Below, in pieces: positions 48,110 to 61,249 of a DNA stretch of 64,000 nt (position 1 is its first letter; each line of letters starts with the position of its first letter). A model generated the notes under the pieces. It saw only the letters and a list, made by a program, of their open reading frames with translations, ran no database searches and was not told the origin of the DNA. The position numbers and the translations under genes are program-made. The DNA comes from Carya illinoinensis (Eukaryota; Streptophyta; Magnoliopsida; Fagales; Juglandaceae): NCBI RefSeq assembly GCF_018687715.1, contig NC_056755.1, positions 41,543,001 to 41,607,000 of the forward strand, given 5' to 3'.

Positions 48110-51100
48110 GAAGAGTCCGTTTGTATGAGTTTTATGCTTGTACTTTGTTTGATTCCGATGCTTCACGATCGTTTGTGTCTTCCACGTTTGCTCGGGTGTG
48201 TAACTTGGTCACGGAATCGTTGCCGAAGGCTATGGTAGTGGCGCTACCCGATGGCGAGATGGTGTGGTGTTCCAAGGTTGCTTTGGGATGCCCGTTAAAT
48301 TTTGAGGGAAGGTTTTTGGATGCTGATCTGGTGGTATTCAAGCTGTTGGGTTTTGATATTATCCTCGGGATGGATTGGCTATACCGATATTCTGCGACTA
48401 TTAATTGCAGAAGTCGGACAATTAGCTTTCAGCTTCCGGATGGTGATTGTCTGGAATTCGCAGGGAGTAGATTAAAAGAAAAGCCGATGATTATATCGGC
48501 GATACAGGCAAGAAGAGAGATTGCATGGGGAGCGGATGCATTCTTGGTTCAGATGGTGTCCACGCCGTCTGAGAAGAAGTCCTTGGCAGACATTCCAGTT
48601 GTGGAAGAGTTCCCCGATGTGTTTGTGGATGACTTGCCCGGACTACCCCCTGTTCGAGAGATGGAGTTTGTCATAGATTTGGAACCTGGAGCGGCTTCTG
48701 TGCATAAAGCTCCTTATCGCATGGCACCGGCTGAATTGAAAGAGTTGAAGACTCAGTTGCAAGAACTGGTAGAGAAGGGATTTATTCAGCCTAGTACGTC
48801 GCCGTGGGGTGCACCAGTTCTATTTGTTAAAAAGAAAGATGGAACCCTTCGTATGTGCATTGACTATCGGGAGTTGAACAAGGTAACCATCAAAAATAAA
48901 TATCCTCTCCCGCGGATAGATGATTTATTTGACCAACTTCAAGGAGCAGCCGTGTTCTCTAAGATTGATCTGAGGTCGGGATATTACCAGCTGAAAATCA
49001 GAGACCAGGATGTGCCTAAAACTGCTTTCAGGTCGAGGTATGGGCATTATGAATTTAAGGTGATGCCGTTTGGGTTAGCTAATGCCCCTGCAGCGTTCAT
49101 GGATTTGATGAATAGGGTGTTTCAACCTTACCTGGATTCCTTTGTGGTAGTATTTATCGATGATATACTGATTTATTCCCGAGATGTTGAAGAGCATGTG
49201 TATCATCTTAGTCTGGTACTTGAGAAATTGAGAGAGCACCAGTTGTACGCCAAGCTCAGCAAGTGTGAGTTCTGGTTGGAAGAAGTTAAATTTCTTGGGC
49301 ATGTAATTTCCCAGGGTGGAGTGGCAGTTGATCCTAGTAAGGTAGAAGCCATTTTGTCATGGCCACGCCCAACTACAGTACGCGAGATCAGGAGTTTCTT
49401 GGGGCTCGCCGGTTACTACCGAAGGTTTGTAGAGGGTTTTGCTCGCTTATCCGGACCTCTCACAGCTTTGACTCGGAAGAATACAGAATTTGTTTGGTCA
49501 GAGAAATGTGAGAGAAGCTTCCAGGAATTGAAGAACAGGTTGACGACGGCACCAGTGTTAGCACTCCCAGAACCGCATAAGCCGTTTGTAGTCTTCAGTG
49601 ATGCGTCTAAGTTCGGTTTGGGTTGTGTCCTTATGCAGGAAGGACGGGTTGTAGCCTATGCATCTCGTCAGCTTAAGGACCATGAGAAGAATTATCCGAC
49701 GCATGATCTAGAGTTGGCTGCGATTGTTTTTGCACTCAAGATCTGGCGGCATTTCTTGTATGGGGAAGCTTGTGAGGTATTTACTGATCATAAGAGCTTG
49801 AAGCATTTGTTTTCCCAGAAAAATTTGAATATGAGGCAGAGGCGTTGGCTAGAGCTAATCAGTGACTATCAGTGTGAGATCAAGTACCACCCGGGGAAGG
49901 CTAACATAGTTGCTGATGCTTTGAGCCGGAAGTCTCATTTGGAGGATGAAGCCGAACCGTCAGAAATGGATTCGTTACTTTATGGGATGAGAAGGCTCCT
50001 TATAGAGAGTTCGCAGCAAGTAGAGATTTTGTCTTCAGTTCTGGACATTCGGGTAATAGATTTTGAAGAATTGAAAGCTCTCCAAAGAAAGGATCAGAAG
50101 CTGCTGAACATCAGGAAAAGAGTCCGAAAATCTCGAGGGCCGTTGCACTATAGCATGGATAGTGATGGGGTACTTCGGTTCCGAGATCGCAGAGTGGTCC
50201 CGAAGGACTCAGATTTCAAAGAACGAATCATGGCGGAAGCTCATGCGGCCCCGTATTCAGTTCATCCCGGCAGTACAAAGATGTATCGTGACTTGAAGAA
50301 AAATTACTGGTGGGATGGAATGAAGAAGGACGTTGCCTTATATGTGGAGAAATGCCACACGTGTCGTCAGGTAAAGGCTGAGCATCAGAGACCTGCAGGC
50401 ATGCTCCAACCCCTCCCTATACCTGAGTGGAAGTGGGATGACATCACGATGGACTTCGTAGTGGGTTTGCCGAGAACGCCTAGTGGGAAGAACTCTGTTT
50501 AGGTGATCGTGGACCGGTTAACGAAGAGTGCTCATTTTCTGCCTGTTAACAACACCGACTCTTTGGGTAAGTTGACCCGTTTGTATGTCAAGGAGATAGT
50601 GCGGCTACATGGCATACCAAAGACTATAGTGTCGGATCGAGACCCGAGGTTCACATCGCAGTTCTGGAAGAGTTTGCAGGCAGCTTTGGGTACTAAGTTG
50701 AAGTTCAGCACTGCTTATCACCCGCAGACAGACGACCAGTCAGAACGCACCATTCAGACTCTGGAAGACATGCTGCGAGCATGTGTCCTGGAATTCCAAG
50801 GAAGTTGGGAAAATCACTTGCCGCTCATTGAGTTTGCCTACAATAACAGCTACCATGCGACCATTCAGATGGCTCCCTATGAAGCTCTTTATGGGAGAAA
50901 GTGTAGGTCGCCCTTGTGTTGGGATGAAGTTGGGGAGAGTAGGGTAATTGGACCCGAAATAATTCAGGAAATGCAAAGCCAAGTCCGGATCATTAGAGAT
51001 AAAATGGCGGCAGCTCAGAGTCGCCAGAAAAGCTACGCTGATACCAGGAGGAGAGAATTGTCATTTGAAGTTGGTGATTGGGTTTATCTTAAAGTCTCTC

Positions 51101-51492
51101 CCATGAGAGGTGTTAAGCGTTTTGGTAAGAAAAGGAAACTAGATCCGAAGTATGTCGGCCCTTTTCAGATTCTGGAGAGAGTAGGGTCCGTCGCCTATAG
51201 AGTTGCCTTGCCAGATTATTTCGGGGATGTTCATGATGTCTTCCACGTATCATCCCTGAAGAAGAGCTTTGGGCAGCAAGAGCCTCGCTTCATCGACCCA
51301 GCAGGTATTCAGTTGCAACCGGATCTCACTTACGAAGTTGTTCCGTCGCAGATTTTGGATTGGAAGGAGCAACAGTTGAGGTCCAAGGCGATACCTTTAG
51401 TTAAAGTGGCTTGGGGAGATCCGTTAGCTCAAGACTTCTCTTGGGAGCGAGCAGCGGACATGAGGGAGCAGTACCCGTATTTGTTTGAATGA
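48110..51492 (+). pseudogene. Chromovirus pol (protease, RT, RNase H, integrase, chromodomain), one nonsense codon
   Basis: Domains in order: aspartic protease (about 48145-48460), RT (about 48690-49350, with the FIDDILIYS catalytic box), RNase H (about 49590-49930, opening with [11 protein letters not shown]), and integrase from about 50220 (HPGSTKMY...CHTCR zinc region, then the D,D,E core with SDRDPRF and the E of SERTIQTLE). The C-terminus has a VFHVSSLKK motif and a chromodomain-like end. A TAG at 50500-50502 splits the integrase between its first catalytic Asp and the rest; relatives have Trp there. The protease motif reads DSDA where DSGA or DTGA is expected, so the essential Gly is lost. 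All other frames are open to TGA at 51490-51492. Pol is therefore likely inactive in cis. Confidence 0.93.
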
Positions 51493-51597
51493 AGAAGGTA
51501 TGTATCTTGTTTTATTTATCACAGTTGGCTTATGTACGTTTGTGTGGCTTGGTTTAAGTTGGTGGTGATCTTGCAATTTCGAGGACGAAATTGTTTT

Positions 51598-51611
51598 TAA
51601 GGAGGGGAGGA
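51598..51611 (+). other. Chromovirus polypurine tract
   Basis: AAGGAGGGGAGGA directly before the 3' LTR. Confidence 0.85.
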
Positions 51612-53770
51612 TGTGATAACCCGTTTTGAGTGTATTTTCGCTGAAATATTTGTTTTTATTTTAATTAATATATTAGCTATTTATTTTAATTTATTTGCGT
51701 TTTAAAAAATTGGGTTTTAATTTAATTTAGTTTATTTGATGTTGTGTTTTATTTAGTTGTTTTGTGGTTTTTATCTTTTTGGCAGGTTAGTTTTGCTTCC
51801 CGAAAAGAGGATTGGACCTCATCTTTTCCCTACATCTTTTTCCTTTTTCCTCTTTTTCCTTTTTCTTTTCCCTTCTTTTCCTTTTTCCTTCTTTTTCTTT
51901 TTTTTCTTTTCTTTCTCTCCTCTCCCGCTCGACCGAACCCCCCCCCCGTGCTCTCTCTCTCTCTCCTCCCTCTCCCCCGCGTCGTCTCTCTCTCTCCTCC
52001 AGCCCAGCGCCGTCCGGCCACCAACCGGACCCCCACCGGTCCCAAAAGTTCCCCCTCCCTCCGGCGCACCACCCCTCCGAAAGCCACCCCCAACCGGCCG
52101 GCCATTTGGCCGGAAAAAGCCCAACAAGCACCCACGGATTTCACTCCGATCCGCCGCCGTCGATCCACCTCCGGCCACCATTTCTTCACCACTTCATCAC
52201 CGGCCTCTTGCCGTCCTAACCCACCCATTTTCGGCCTCCAACGACCACCGGAGCAGCTCCCACGAGCTTGTTTTCCGATTTGCTCTTTTTGGCCATTTCC
52301 GGCCATTCCGCCGCCACCCACGGCCGTCCGTCACTTCCTTTAGCTTCACAACCATCCCTTGACCATCCCCCATCAATCTCGTGTCCTAGTTTGTCCCCGT
52401 TCAAAAGTGGGTTTTTCAGACCCACGGCCACAGTGAATTTTCACTGTGACGTTGCTGTTTTTCCGCCGCTTGCAACGCCGCTTGTTTTCTAAAATCGCCG
52501 TATAGCGCTGTAAGTATTTTCCAAACCCTATTTTCAGATTTTAATATATATTGCTCATTCAAATATTTTACTGTTGTTGGTTGTTGATTCCGGACTGAGT
52601 CCGAGGAGTTTCGGGGGTCGGATGGATGGAGGACGGAGTTGTCTGTTTAATTGTTTATGTTGGTTGGTTATTTTATCATGCATTGATTTGGCATTTCATG
52701 GTGCATGCATGTGTGTTTTTGTTCACGTGTGAAAAGCCTGTGTATTGGCGTGAGTGGTTTTACGGGTGCGTGTGTATCACGAGCCCAAGCCGAGATGGGT
52801 TATTATCTCGGTGGAGCTCCTCTGGTCACTCGGGAGCGGAATAAACTGAGTGATGTCCCCTGAGTTGTCGAGAGAGACGACGGGAGCGGGGCTAGGGGAT
52901 GCTTGGCTACGAACGCCCCGGGCGCGGAACCGGGCATCGCCCTACTCACCGACTCCGTGGCCCTTCGCTGGCGAGGGCTAGAGGATGCTTGGCTACGCAC
53001 GCGCGGGAGGCGCGGAACTGGGCATCGCTCGTTAGGTGTCACATGCGTGGTGGTACTCTACGGTGTGACACTGGAGCCAGGGTGTGCGGATGACCCCTAG
53101 GGGAGGTCATGGTGCATACGGTTAAAATTGGATAATGGTTTATGAGGCCAAATGGGACTTTTGGCGTGGGCCAGATGGACTTCTGGCGAGATATTGGGCC
53201 GGATGGACTTCCGGCGAGATATTGGGCCAAATGGACTTTTGGCGGCCAAATGTGACTTTTGGCGTGTTTTTCAGAAAGGATATGCTTTTGGGCCAAATGG
53301 GTTTTTTGGCGTGTGTGGAAAACTTGGGTTTTTGTGGGCTTTGTGCATTGGGCATGTTTCATGCATCTTGTATGAGTTTTATGTGTTTTTATCTGGTAGT
53401 GTTTGGGTTTTACTTACCTGCGGTACCATTCGTGGTTCCGTAGCTTTTGGTGCAGAGTTAGAGGACGAAGAGGAGGAGGCTGAGCCCGAGGATGCGGCTC
53501 CGCCGGGTTGCTGATGCTATCTTTATATTTGTTTAAAACTGTAGTCGTGTTTTGTAATATTTATCTATGTACGTTTTAAACAGCTTGTATTACGTTAAGA
53601 AAAATTCTGGTACTTAGTTATGACTTTCTTTATCCGCTGCGAGTTTCTCTGTACACATCTGTTGCCTTGCACACACTCGGCACCAGACGATGGGATGGTG
53701 ACCCGGGTTGTCACCATCCGGACGTCTCAATTTCCCCGTGTTCGGGCGTGGGGATTTTGGGGGCGTCACA
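51612..53770 (+). repeat. 3' LTR of chromovirus
   Basis: 2159 bp, begins TGTGATAACCCG and ends GGCGTCACA. Compared with the 5' LTR, differences I can see are confined to the first ~900 bases, and the last ~1.2 kb appears identical. Confidence 0.95.
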
Positions 53771-53775
53771 GATAC
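53771..53775. repeat. Target-site duplication (GATAC), right
   Basis: Partner of 44306-44310. Confidence 0.92.
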
Positions 53776-54528
53776 CATACCCAACTACGATGGTTGTCTA
53801 TTGCTGGTCAAGGTTCAAGGCTAGCATGGCTGTAGTTGTCTTATGGTAACCTAAATGTCAACTAGGTAAATCATTATCACTTATATTTAAAAAAAAAAAA
53901 AATGATATTTGCAGACATAGAGTGTATAAATGTTGCTCACTTTTTTTTTAAATAATAAATAGACGATCAACTTCCACATAAAAAATCATGTTTTTGATAA
54001 TAGAACACATTAGTTTTCAAAAAGAGTATGGTCCGTTTGTACAACTCATGACTATATCTAATAAGAGCATTCGCATTCCATTTTGCAAAAGCTTAAATTC
54101 TCCAAATTTTGAGAAAAAGTTTGGGGATTTCATCCCAAACCACTCCCCATCCCATTCTCCATTTTGGGGTGAATGGATGAGATTGCTATAGAGAATCTTC
54201 AAATATGGGGATCTACTATTTGTCTTCAAACCATTATTTTAAGTTTATAAAGTCTTTGTAGTTAAGTTTATAAAGAGAGGTGAGAGAAAAAGGTAATATA
54301 AAAAAATAAAGAAATATTATTTTAATATAATAGAGAAAGAATGAGAAATGAGATATATGAAGTTTTTGAAAGATGAATAAAATTTAAGAAAAAATTTTAG
54401 AGAATGTGATTTTTAGTTAAATTATACGAAATTTTATGAAGAAGTCAATGTGAATGCTCTAATATCTTATTTAATGGACAAGTGTAATGAACACTACAAG
54501 TGTGGGAGCGATCTTAGTCAGGGAAGGC
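53776..54528. other. Spacer, no gene seen
   Basis: AT-rich. The sequence directly right of the chromovirus is the continuation of the SnRK2 3' flank before insertion. Confidence 0.5.
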
Positions 54529-54531
54529 TAA

Positions 54532-54749
54532 GGTTATGTTTAATTGTTGAACTAAACTCAATTCATATCAAATCAATCATTTATGAGATCTATTACTTTT
54601 TTAACTCATCATAATCTACTTTATATATTTCAATCTAAAAAATTAAATTCATCTTAAGTTAAAAAAAAAAACTAAACTCATCTCAATAAAATTTACAAAA
54701 TATTAATATTTATAATCAATTCAACTCATTTAAACGTCCAAATATAACC
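54532..54749. mobile_element. Tourist-like (PIF/Harbinger) MITE, 218 bp
   Basis: Terminal inverted repeats GGTTATGTTT (left) and GGTTATATTT (right, reverse complement) match at 9 of 10 bases. The 3-bp duplication TAA flanks them (54529-54531 and 54750-54752), the target preference of PIF/Harbinger elements. The interior is AT-rich with repeated AACTCA/AACTCAT motifs and no coding capacity. Confidence 0.7.
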
Positions 54750-54752
54750 TAA

Positions 54753-56207
54753 AAGCAGCTGGCATAAGGGTAGGAAGAGGGCGCTTGTTGCATCTGGCAC
54801 GAGATGATAAAGAGAGAGCTTCGTCTACCGATGAACAGCGGATTGACGGATCTAAAAAAATATCGACCTGAAAATTTATACTTTGATACTCATGACGTAC
54901 GAATGCTGTCACTTATAAATTCTCTTAATTACTCACCCTGCAAACAAATCGGTAGGAGTACAATTTATTTTTTAGAAGTGAGAGTCCATAAAAATTAATT
55001 TATACATTAGCATCACTTCTTATAATACTTTAAATTTATTTTATAATAAAATCAACTTTACAATCTAATGTACTTTTTCAAATCATATCAATTTGTATAT
55101 TATTTTTATAAAATCTTTTTATACTTAAAGTATTTCACTTTGAAATGTGTAAAAGAATTAATTTAAGAGAAATGATATTTATAGTTATGAAGTGTGTAAA
55201 TGTCACATAATCTTTTAAAAAAAATGAGTAAATACGAAACTTACATGAGTTGTAGATGTTAAGGCTTATAATTGTAGAGCTTAAAGTAATAAACACTACT
55301 ATCAAAAAGTTATTGACTGTTTAATAACTATATATCTAGAATACTTTCAAATATGTTATTATTTTTAGAAATAAATTTAAAAAATACTTTTTGAAGTAGA
55401 AACGACATAAAAGGATATTTGATTCTTTAAAGATGGAAAATGTTATATGTACTTACAATTTTACATACATAACCATACATATTGATATGCCAATTATTGA
55501 AAATCATAAAAATTCAAAATTTGAAATTCAAAATAATATAAAAAAATATTGATAAAATGAGACTATCAATCAATATAATAAAAAGAAGTATAAAGCTATA
55601 ATTATTTAAAAATTGTATGAATATTTTCGTTTAATAACAATTTTTTTAAAAGTATAAATACGTTCTCCAAAATTCGAAAAAGTATGTTTGAAGAGAGCGA
55701 TCAATTTGATGTTTTTCCTGAGATATACTTTTTAACTTTTATTATATAAAAAAATATTTTAATATGAATTGAAGAGAAAAGCAGAGTGATGCACAACAGA
55801 TATTTGATGCAATGTCACAATGAGAATTTGTTTGTACAGGGTGGTAGTCTTTCGTCTTGTATTCTGTCTTTCAAATGGCCAAAAGGCTGATACACTTTTT
55901 ATAGGCATATCTCGAGCCTATACATGAAAAGGAAATCACATATTTGTACCCATTCAGTTACAAAGAATCATTCTAGAGTATTCTACAATTTTCTTCTGTT
56001 ATGCATTTCGGTTCCTCCAAGAATCTTCTATTGAGGCAGCAGCATTGCTTGCTCTATTATGAATCAATCAAATAATCCAATTTTATCATTAAAGTATTTT
56101 TAAAACTATTTAAACATTAGACTTCTAAAGCAATCCCAAACAGGCATTCCCTTGTTTGGAGACTAAAACAATGGAAATCCCAAGCTTTTCCAATCCATTC
56201 ATCAATG
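54753..56207. other. AT-rich spacer left of the copia element
   Basis: No gene seen. The last ~100 bases (to 56212) are, before the copia insertion, the original 3' UTR side of the exostosin gene (minus strand). Confidence 0.5.
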
Positions 56208-56212
56208 GTTAT
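56208..56212. repeat. Target-site duplication (GTTAT), left
   Basis: Exactly matches 61245-61249. Confidence 0.9.
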
Positions 56213-56881
56213 TGTTATGATTTGAATCCGAATACTTATTGAACTCAAAGATCCAAAACAGAAACTCAATAGAGAATTACAATATGATAAGATAATGATA
56301 ACAAGATAACAAGATAGGCAAAATTAATCTATAAAAGAATAAGAAATGTGCAAGGAATGAGGAAACAGAAGATACAAACAGAGATTACATGGTTCGGCCC
56401 TAATGGCCTACGTCCACGACAAGAACAGCCTCAGAGATCATTTTATTGATGAATCTGCAAAGCCAATGTACCATTGTACAAGATTGAACTAATATCGAGC
56501 CAAGAGAAGCCACAAGATTTGACTTTCCTTTTCCCTCAACAAACCCTAGTTCTCTTTACCTCACGGATTCACTCCAATTCTTTCTGACGGCCACACAGTA
56601 CAGAATGAGTTAACCCTAAAACGAAAAACACTTATATATACATGAAGCACAGATCAATCGGACGGCTCTCCTTCATTCCCATCCTTTAATTGAGACGGCA
56701 CCGTTTAATGCACTGCTGGATGCCGTTTAATGCACTGCTCGTGTGCCGTTTAATGCACTGCACGTCCTCATCACTTCATTTAACATATAAGAGCTACTGC
56801 TTATCAACATGTATTTAATTTCTGCATGAACATCAGTTAGTAACAAGTTGAATATAAAAAATAGTTGACACATATATCACA
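56213..56881 (-). repeat. 3' LTR of copia element
   Basis: 669 bp, minus-strand orientation. Compared with the 5' LTR it has an extra GATAACAA-type unit and an extra copy of a GCCGTTTAATGCACTGC unit (three copies instead of two). Confidence 0.9.
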
Positions 56882-56957
56882 ATTCTCCACCTTGACAATA
56901 TTTTATTCATCATTTCTATTCTACTCTCATCTTGGCTGTTCCTGCTATGTCCTTCTA

Positions 56958-58811
56958 CTAAGGGACCCCAACAGTTTGCACATTAATTAAGTTCAGACAG
57001 TGTCTGAACTTTGCTAATGGCAAGGACGTAGTCATCATATCTAAGGGATTTTCCTCAGTTGGAATTTTCTCCATTCCAACTTCTTTAGACTCAATTACAT
57101 CCCTTACAAAATGAAGCCTAACATCTATATGCTTAGACCTTTCATGATATACTTGATTTTTAGCCAAATATATTGAACTCTAGTTATCACAATGTACAAT
57201 TATATTTTCCTTAAAAATACCTAATTCATGTGATATACCATTCAGCCATATGGCTTCCTTTATTGCTTCTGTCATAGCTATATATTCAGCCTCTGTTGTA
57301 GACAAGACTACAACAGATTGCAAATTTGACTTCCAACTAATAGCCCCCCCAAAAGCTGTAAAAACATATCCTGTTAAAGATTTTCTAGTATCCACACTAC
57401 CAGCATAATTAGCATCTACAAAACCTTCTAATTCACAAGCTTCTTTAACATTATTCACATATTTCAAGCCCAAAACAGTGGTTCCAGAAATGTATCTTAA
57501 TAGCCACTTAATAGCTTGCCAGTGTGCCTTACCAGAGTTACTCATAAACCTACTAACAACACTGACAACATAGGTAAGATCAGGTCTGGTACAGACCATT
57601 GCATACATCACACTTCCTACCATACTAGCATAGGGTATTTGATGCATAAACTCCATTTCGGATTCTGTTTGTGAGGCTTGAGTAGTGGACAGCTTGAAAT
57701 GTTGACCTAGAGGTGTGCTTACAGGTTTAACTTGGTTCATACCAAATCTTTTAAGAATTTTAGATAGATAAGTTTTTTGAGATAGAAACAGACATCTCTC
57801 TGGTCTATTTCTTATAATATCCATTCCTAAAATTCTACTAGCTGGTCCTAGTTCCTCCATATCAAACTCAGATTTTAACATACACTTAGACTGTTTAATC
57901 AAATCAGGATCTTTACATGCTACCAACATATCGTCTACATATAGCAACAAATATATTAATATTCCATTAACATCCTTATAATAAATACAACTATCATAAT
58001 AGCTTCTTTTAAAATCATTTTCAAGCATGTAAGTACCAAATCTCTTATACCATTGTCTAGGTGATTGTTTTAAGCCATACAAAGATTTTTTAAGCAAACA
58101 CACTTGATCAGAGTTAATATCTTTTGTAAACCCCTCAGGGGGTTGCATGTAAATTACCTCTTCCAATTCTCCATGTAAAAAAGCAGTTTTTACATCCAAT
58201 TGCTCTAAGTGCAAATCATGATATGCAATAAAGGATAAAAGCAATCTAATGGAACTATGTTTAACCACAGGAGAGAATATCTCATTAAAATCTATTCCCT
58301 CTCTTTGAGTGAAACCTTTAGCCACTAATCTTGCCTTAAACGTAGTACCTTCTACCCCTGGTATGCCTTCCTTTCTTTTAAAGATCCACTTGGATCCAAC
58401 CAACTTAACCCCAATAGGCTTTGTAACTAAATCCCAAGTTTTATTTTTATTTAAAGACTCCATTTCTTCTTGCATAGCAAGTATCCACTTGGTGGAATCC
58501 TGGCTTGCAATGGCCTCTTTATAGGTCATTGGTTCTTGATAAATGACTTCATCAGCAATAGTCAAAGCAAAAGTAGTAAGCTCTGCATGACCATACCTAA
58601 TGGGAGGTTTTATAATCCTTTTCTTCCTGTCTCTTACTAACATGTAAGAGTCAGGACCTGGTTTATCTAAGTCCTCTGAAATTGGGTCCTCAGAGTTACT
58701 GACTTCCCCAGTATTACTACCAGTTGAGGTGTTTCTTCTCTCCACCTCAACCTGTACATTTCCCTCAGTGTTTCCAGGTCTTTGTTCTGTTTCTGTATTC
58801 TGTACATGCAT
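56958..58811 (-). pseudogene. Copia reverse transcriptase and RNase H, one nonsense codon
   Basis: From 58811 leftward the frame encodes a linker, then RT with [23 protein letters not shown] and the catalytic YVDDMLVA box. RNase H starts in the same frame, with an FVDANYAG motif and STTEAEYIA. A TAG at 57180-57182 truncates RNase H after the HCDN motif; the same frame continues to 56958. RT itself is open throughout and has its catalytic residues. It is in a different frame from the integrase upstream. Confidence 0.92.
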
Positions 58812-59230
58812 CTTATCCTCTCTAGAATGGTCCTATTCATCCTTTCAGCTAGACCATTCTGTTGAGGTGTTTCCCTAACAGTTTTGTGTCTTAGAATCCC
58901 TTCCTTTTGACAGAAATTATTAAATTCTGTTGACAGAAACTCTAACCCATTATCAGTTCTTAAGGTTTTCAATTTTCTGTCTACCTGTTTTTCAACTAAG
59001 GATTTCCATTCTTTAAACTTTCCAAATGTGTCACTCTTATGTTTAAGTATGTAAATCCACACCTTTCTAGAGTAATCATCAATGATGGAGAGAAAATAAT
59101 TCTCTCCACCATGAGAAATTACTCTAGAAGGTCTCCAAAGGTCAACATGTACATAATCTAGAATCTGAGTAGTCATATAAGTTGCCCTTTTAAAACTAAA
59201 CCTTTTAGTCTTTCCATAGACACAGTCTTC
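58812..59230 (-). pseudogene. Copia integrase core, C-terminally deleted
   Basis: The integrase core is visible: HVDLW..., DDYSRKVW, a RTDNG block with the second catalytic Asp, and a TPQQNGLAERMNRT block with the catalytic Glu. Right after NRTILERI the sequence jumps to linker sequence in another frame, without the usual integrase C-terminal region. An internal deletion or frameshift near 58810-58825 explains this. The segment is separated from the gag-protease frame by a TGA at 59231-59233. Confidence 0.85.
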
Positions 59231-60597
59231 TCAGAAAGGTAGATTGTCCAGGTCTACCTCTTTCAGCAGACCCTGTTTCTTAAGTTCTAAAAGCCCTCTT
59301 TGACTAACATGCCCTAATCTCCTGTGCCAAAGCACAGATTTTTTCTCAACTACATTTTGTATAGGGGATGCTTCCCTTACAGTGGTTTTGCCAACTAAGG
59401 TATAAAGGCCATTCTTTATAACCCCTTTCATAATTGTGAGTGAACCTTTAGTGACTCTAAGGACCCCTGATTCAAACTTAAAAGAATAACCTGAGTTATC
59501 AAGCATACCAAACGAAATTAAATTTCTCTTTAGGTCAGGTATAAATCTAACCTCCCTCAAAAGTCTCTCCATCCCATCATGTAGTTTTAGTCTTATACAC
59601 CCAATATCCATGATTTTACAGGATTTATTATTCCCTAAAATTACATGCCCACCATCCAATTCAGAAAAGTTTTCAAACCAGTCCCTATTAGGACACATGT
59701 GAAAAGAACAACCTGAATCTAAAATCCACTCATTTTCATGGCCTATGTCAGATATATTTAGTACCTCAGCACTATCATACCCATCTAATACCACTGCTAC
59801 ATCCCCATCCTCTTTGTTCTTGTTTCCTATCTTAGTTTTCCTATCAGGACAATCTCTCTTGAAATGTCCTTCTTTGTGACATAGAAAACATTTTAACTGT
59901 TTTCCTTTAGACTTAGACCTATTTTTCTTGTTATTAGTTTTGCCTTTCTTGCCTCTCTTTTCTGGTCTTCCCCTAACAGACAAGCCCTCACCATGTTCTT
60001 GTTTGGTATTTTCTTGATTTTGTAATTCCCTAGCATGAAGTACAGATTGCACTTCATCTAGAGATATTGCATCTCTAACATACATCATGGTCTCCTTAAG
60101 GTTCTGGTATGAGGAGTCCAAAGAACTCAATAAGAGGATTGCTTGATCCTCATCCTCCACCTTAATATCTATATTAGCAAGGTCTAATATAATCTTATTA
60201 AAGGTGTCTAGATGTTCTCCTATCGAAGTTCTAGAAGACATCGTAAGAGTATATAGCCTAGTCTTCTTATATAATCTGTTAGCCAGGGATTTGTCATATA
60301 GAGATGTTCAAGCTTTAACCAGATACCAACAGCAATTTCTTCACTCGCTACTTCTCTCAAAACCTTATCTCCTAAGGAAAGAATCAAAGTACTGTGGGCT
60401 TTTTGGAGAATGTCCATCTGGACCTCCATTTTTCCTTCCTCTTTCGAGGAAGAGGCCTTTTTATCACAAGTGAGGGCATCCTGCAAGCCCTGCTAGACTA
60501 GCAGAGCCCTCATCTTAATTCTATACAACCCAAAGTCATTTTTCTCGGTAAATTTCTCAACATCAAATTTCGTGGTCCCCATAGAACCCGAGCTCAT
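59231..60597 (-). pseudogene. Copia gag-protease (zinc knuckle, protease, gag-pre-integrase), frameshifted
   Basis: The gag start ATG is at 60597-60595, a few bases from the PBS. A TAG at 60493-60495 cuts it after about 35 codons. The frame continues to about 60290, where a one-base change shifts it into the frame 60241-59231. That frame carries a UBN2-type gag part, a CCHC zinc knuckle (CFLCHKEGHFKRDC), the protease motif (WILDSGCSFHM) and a gag-pre-integrase HRRLGH block. It ends at a TGA at 59231-59233, where integrase should continue in the same frame. Confidence 0.88.
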
Positions 60598-60604
60598 GAT
60601 ACCA
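60592..60604 (-). other. Copia primer-binding site
   Basis: Minus-strand TGGTATCATGAGC, two bases inside the 5' LTR. The first eight bases match the initiator-Met PBS; the rest differs by one inserted base. Confidence 0.75.
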
Positions 60605-60606
60605 CT

Positions 60607-61244
60607 TGTTATGATTTGAATCCGAATACTTATTGAACTCAAAGATCCAAAACAGAAACTCAATCGAGAATTATAATATGATAAGATAATGATAACAAGA
60701 TAGGCAAAATTAATCTGTAAAAGAACAAGAAATATGCAAGGAATAAGAAAACAGAAGATACAAACAGGGATTACGTGGTTCGGCCCTAATGGCCTACGTC
60801 CACGGCAGGAACAACCTCAGAGATCATTTTATTGATGAATCTGCAAAGCCAATGTGCCATTGTACAAGATTGAACTAATATCGAGCCAAGAGAAGCCACA
60901 AGATTTGGTTTTCCTTTTCCCTCAACAAATCCTAGTTCTCTCTACCTCACGGATTCACTCCAATTCTCTCTAACAGCCACACAGTACAGAATGAGTTAAC
61001 CCTAAAACGGAAAACACTTATATATACATGAAGCACAGATCAATCGGACGACTCTCCTTCATTCCCATCCTTTAATTGAGGCGGCACCGTTTAATGCACT
61101 GCAGGATGCCGTTTAATGCACTGCACGTCCTCATCACTTCATTTAACATATAAGAGCTGCTGTTTATCAACATGTATTTAATTTCTGCACGAACATCAGT
61201 TAGTAACAAGTTGAATATAAAAAATAGTTGACACATATATCACA
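60607..61244 (-). repeat. 5' LTR of copia element
   Basis: 638 bp on the minus strand, bounded by the GTTAT duplication at 61245-61249. It lies directly downstream of the exostosin stop codon, in the same orientation. Confidence 0.9.
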
Positions 61245-61249
61245 GTTAT
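61245..61249. repeat. Target-site duplication (GTTAT), right, containing the exostosin stop codon
   Basis: Bases 61246-61248 read TAA on the minus strand and are the gene's stop codon. The TSD thus duplicates the stop. Confidence 0.88.

Larger units (their letters stand above)
44311..53770 (+). mobile_element. Complete Ty3/gypsy chromovirus (Tekay-like), 9460 bp
   Basis: LTRs of 2158 bp (44311-46468) and 2159 bp (51612-53770) start TGTGAT and end GTCACA, and are flanked by the exact 5-bp duplication GATAC. The PBS at 46471 matches initiator-Met tRNA. Gag, protease, RT, RNase H, integrase and a C-terminal chromodomain-like region follow in order, and a purine tract precedes the 3' LTR. The LTRs differ by about a dozen substitutions and a few short length changes, all seen in the first half, so the insertion is young. 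Pol carries one in-frame TAG and an altered protease motif, so this copy is probably not autonomous. It lies between SnRK2 and a Tourist-like MITE. Confidence 0.96.
56213..61244 (-). mobile_element. Complete Ty1/copia element (5032 bp), inserted at the exostosin stop codon
   Basis: On the minus strand the 5' LTR is 61244-60607 (638 bp) and the 3' LTR is 56881-56213 (669 bp). Both run TGTGATATATG...CATAACA. The 5-bp duplication GTTAT flanks the element. A PBS (TGGTATCATGAGC, 60604-60592) resembles initiator-Met tRNA, and a purine tract (AAGGTGGAGAA) at about 56883-56895 precedes the 3' LTR. The interior carries gag-protease and integrase-RT-RNase H frames, broken by several stops, a frameshift and a probable deletion in the integrase. 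The LTR length difference comes mainly from two short repeat gains or losses (near 56300 and 56710). Confidence 0.93.
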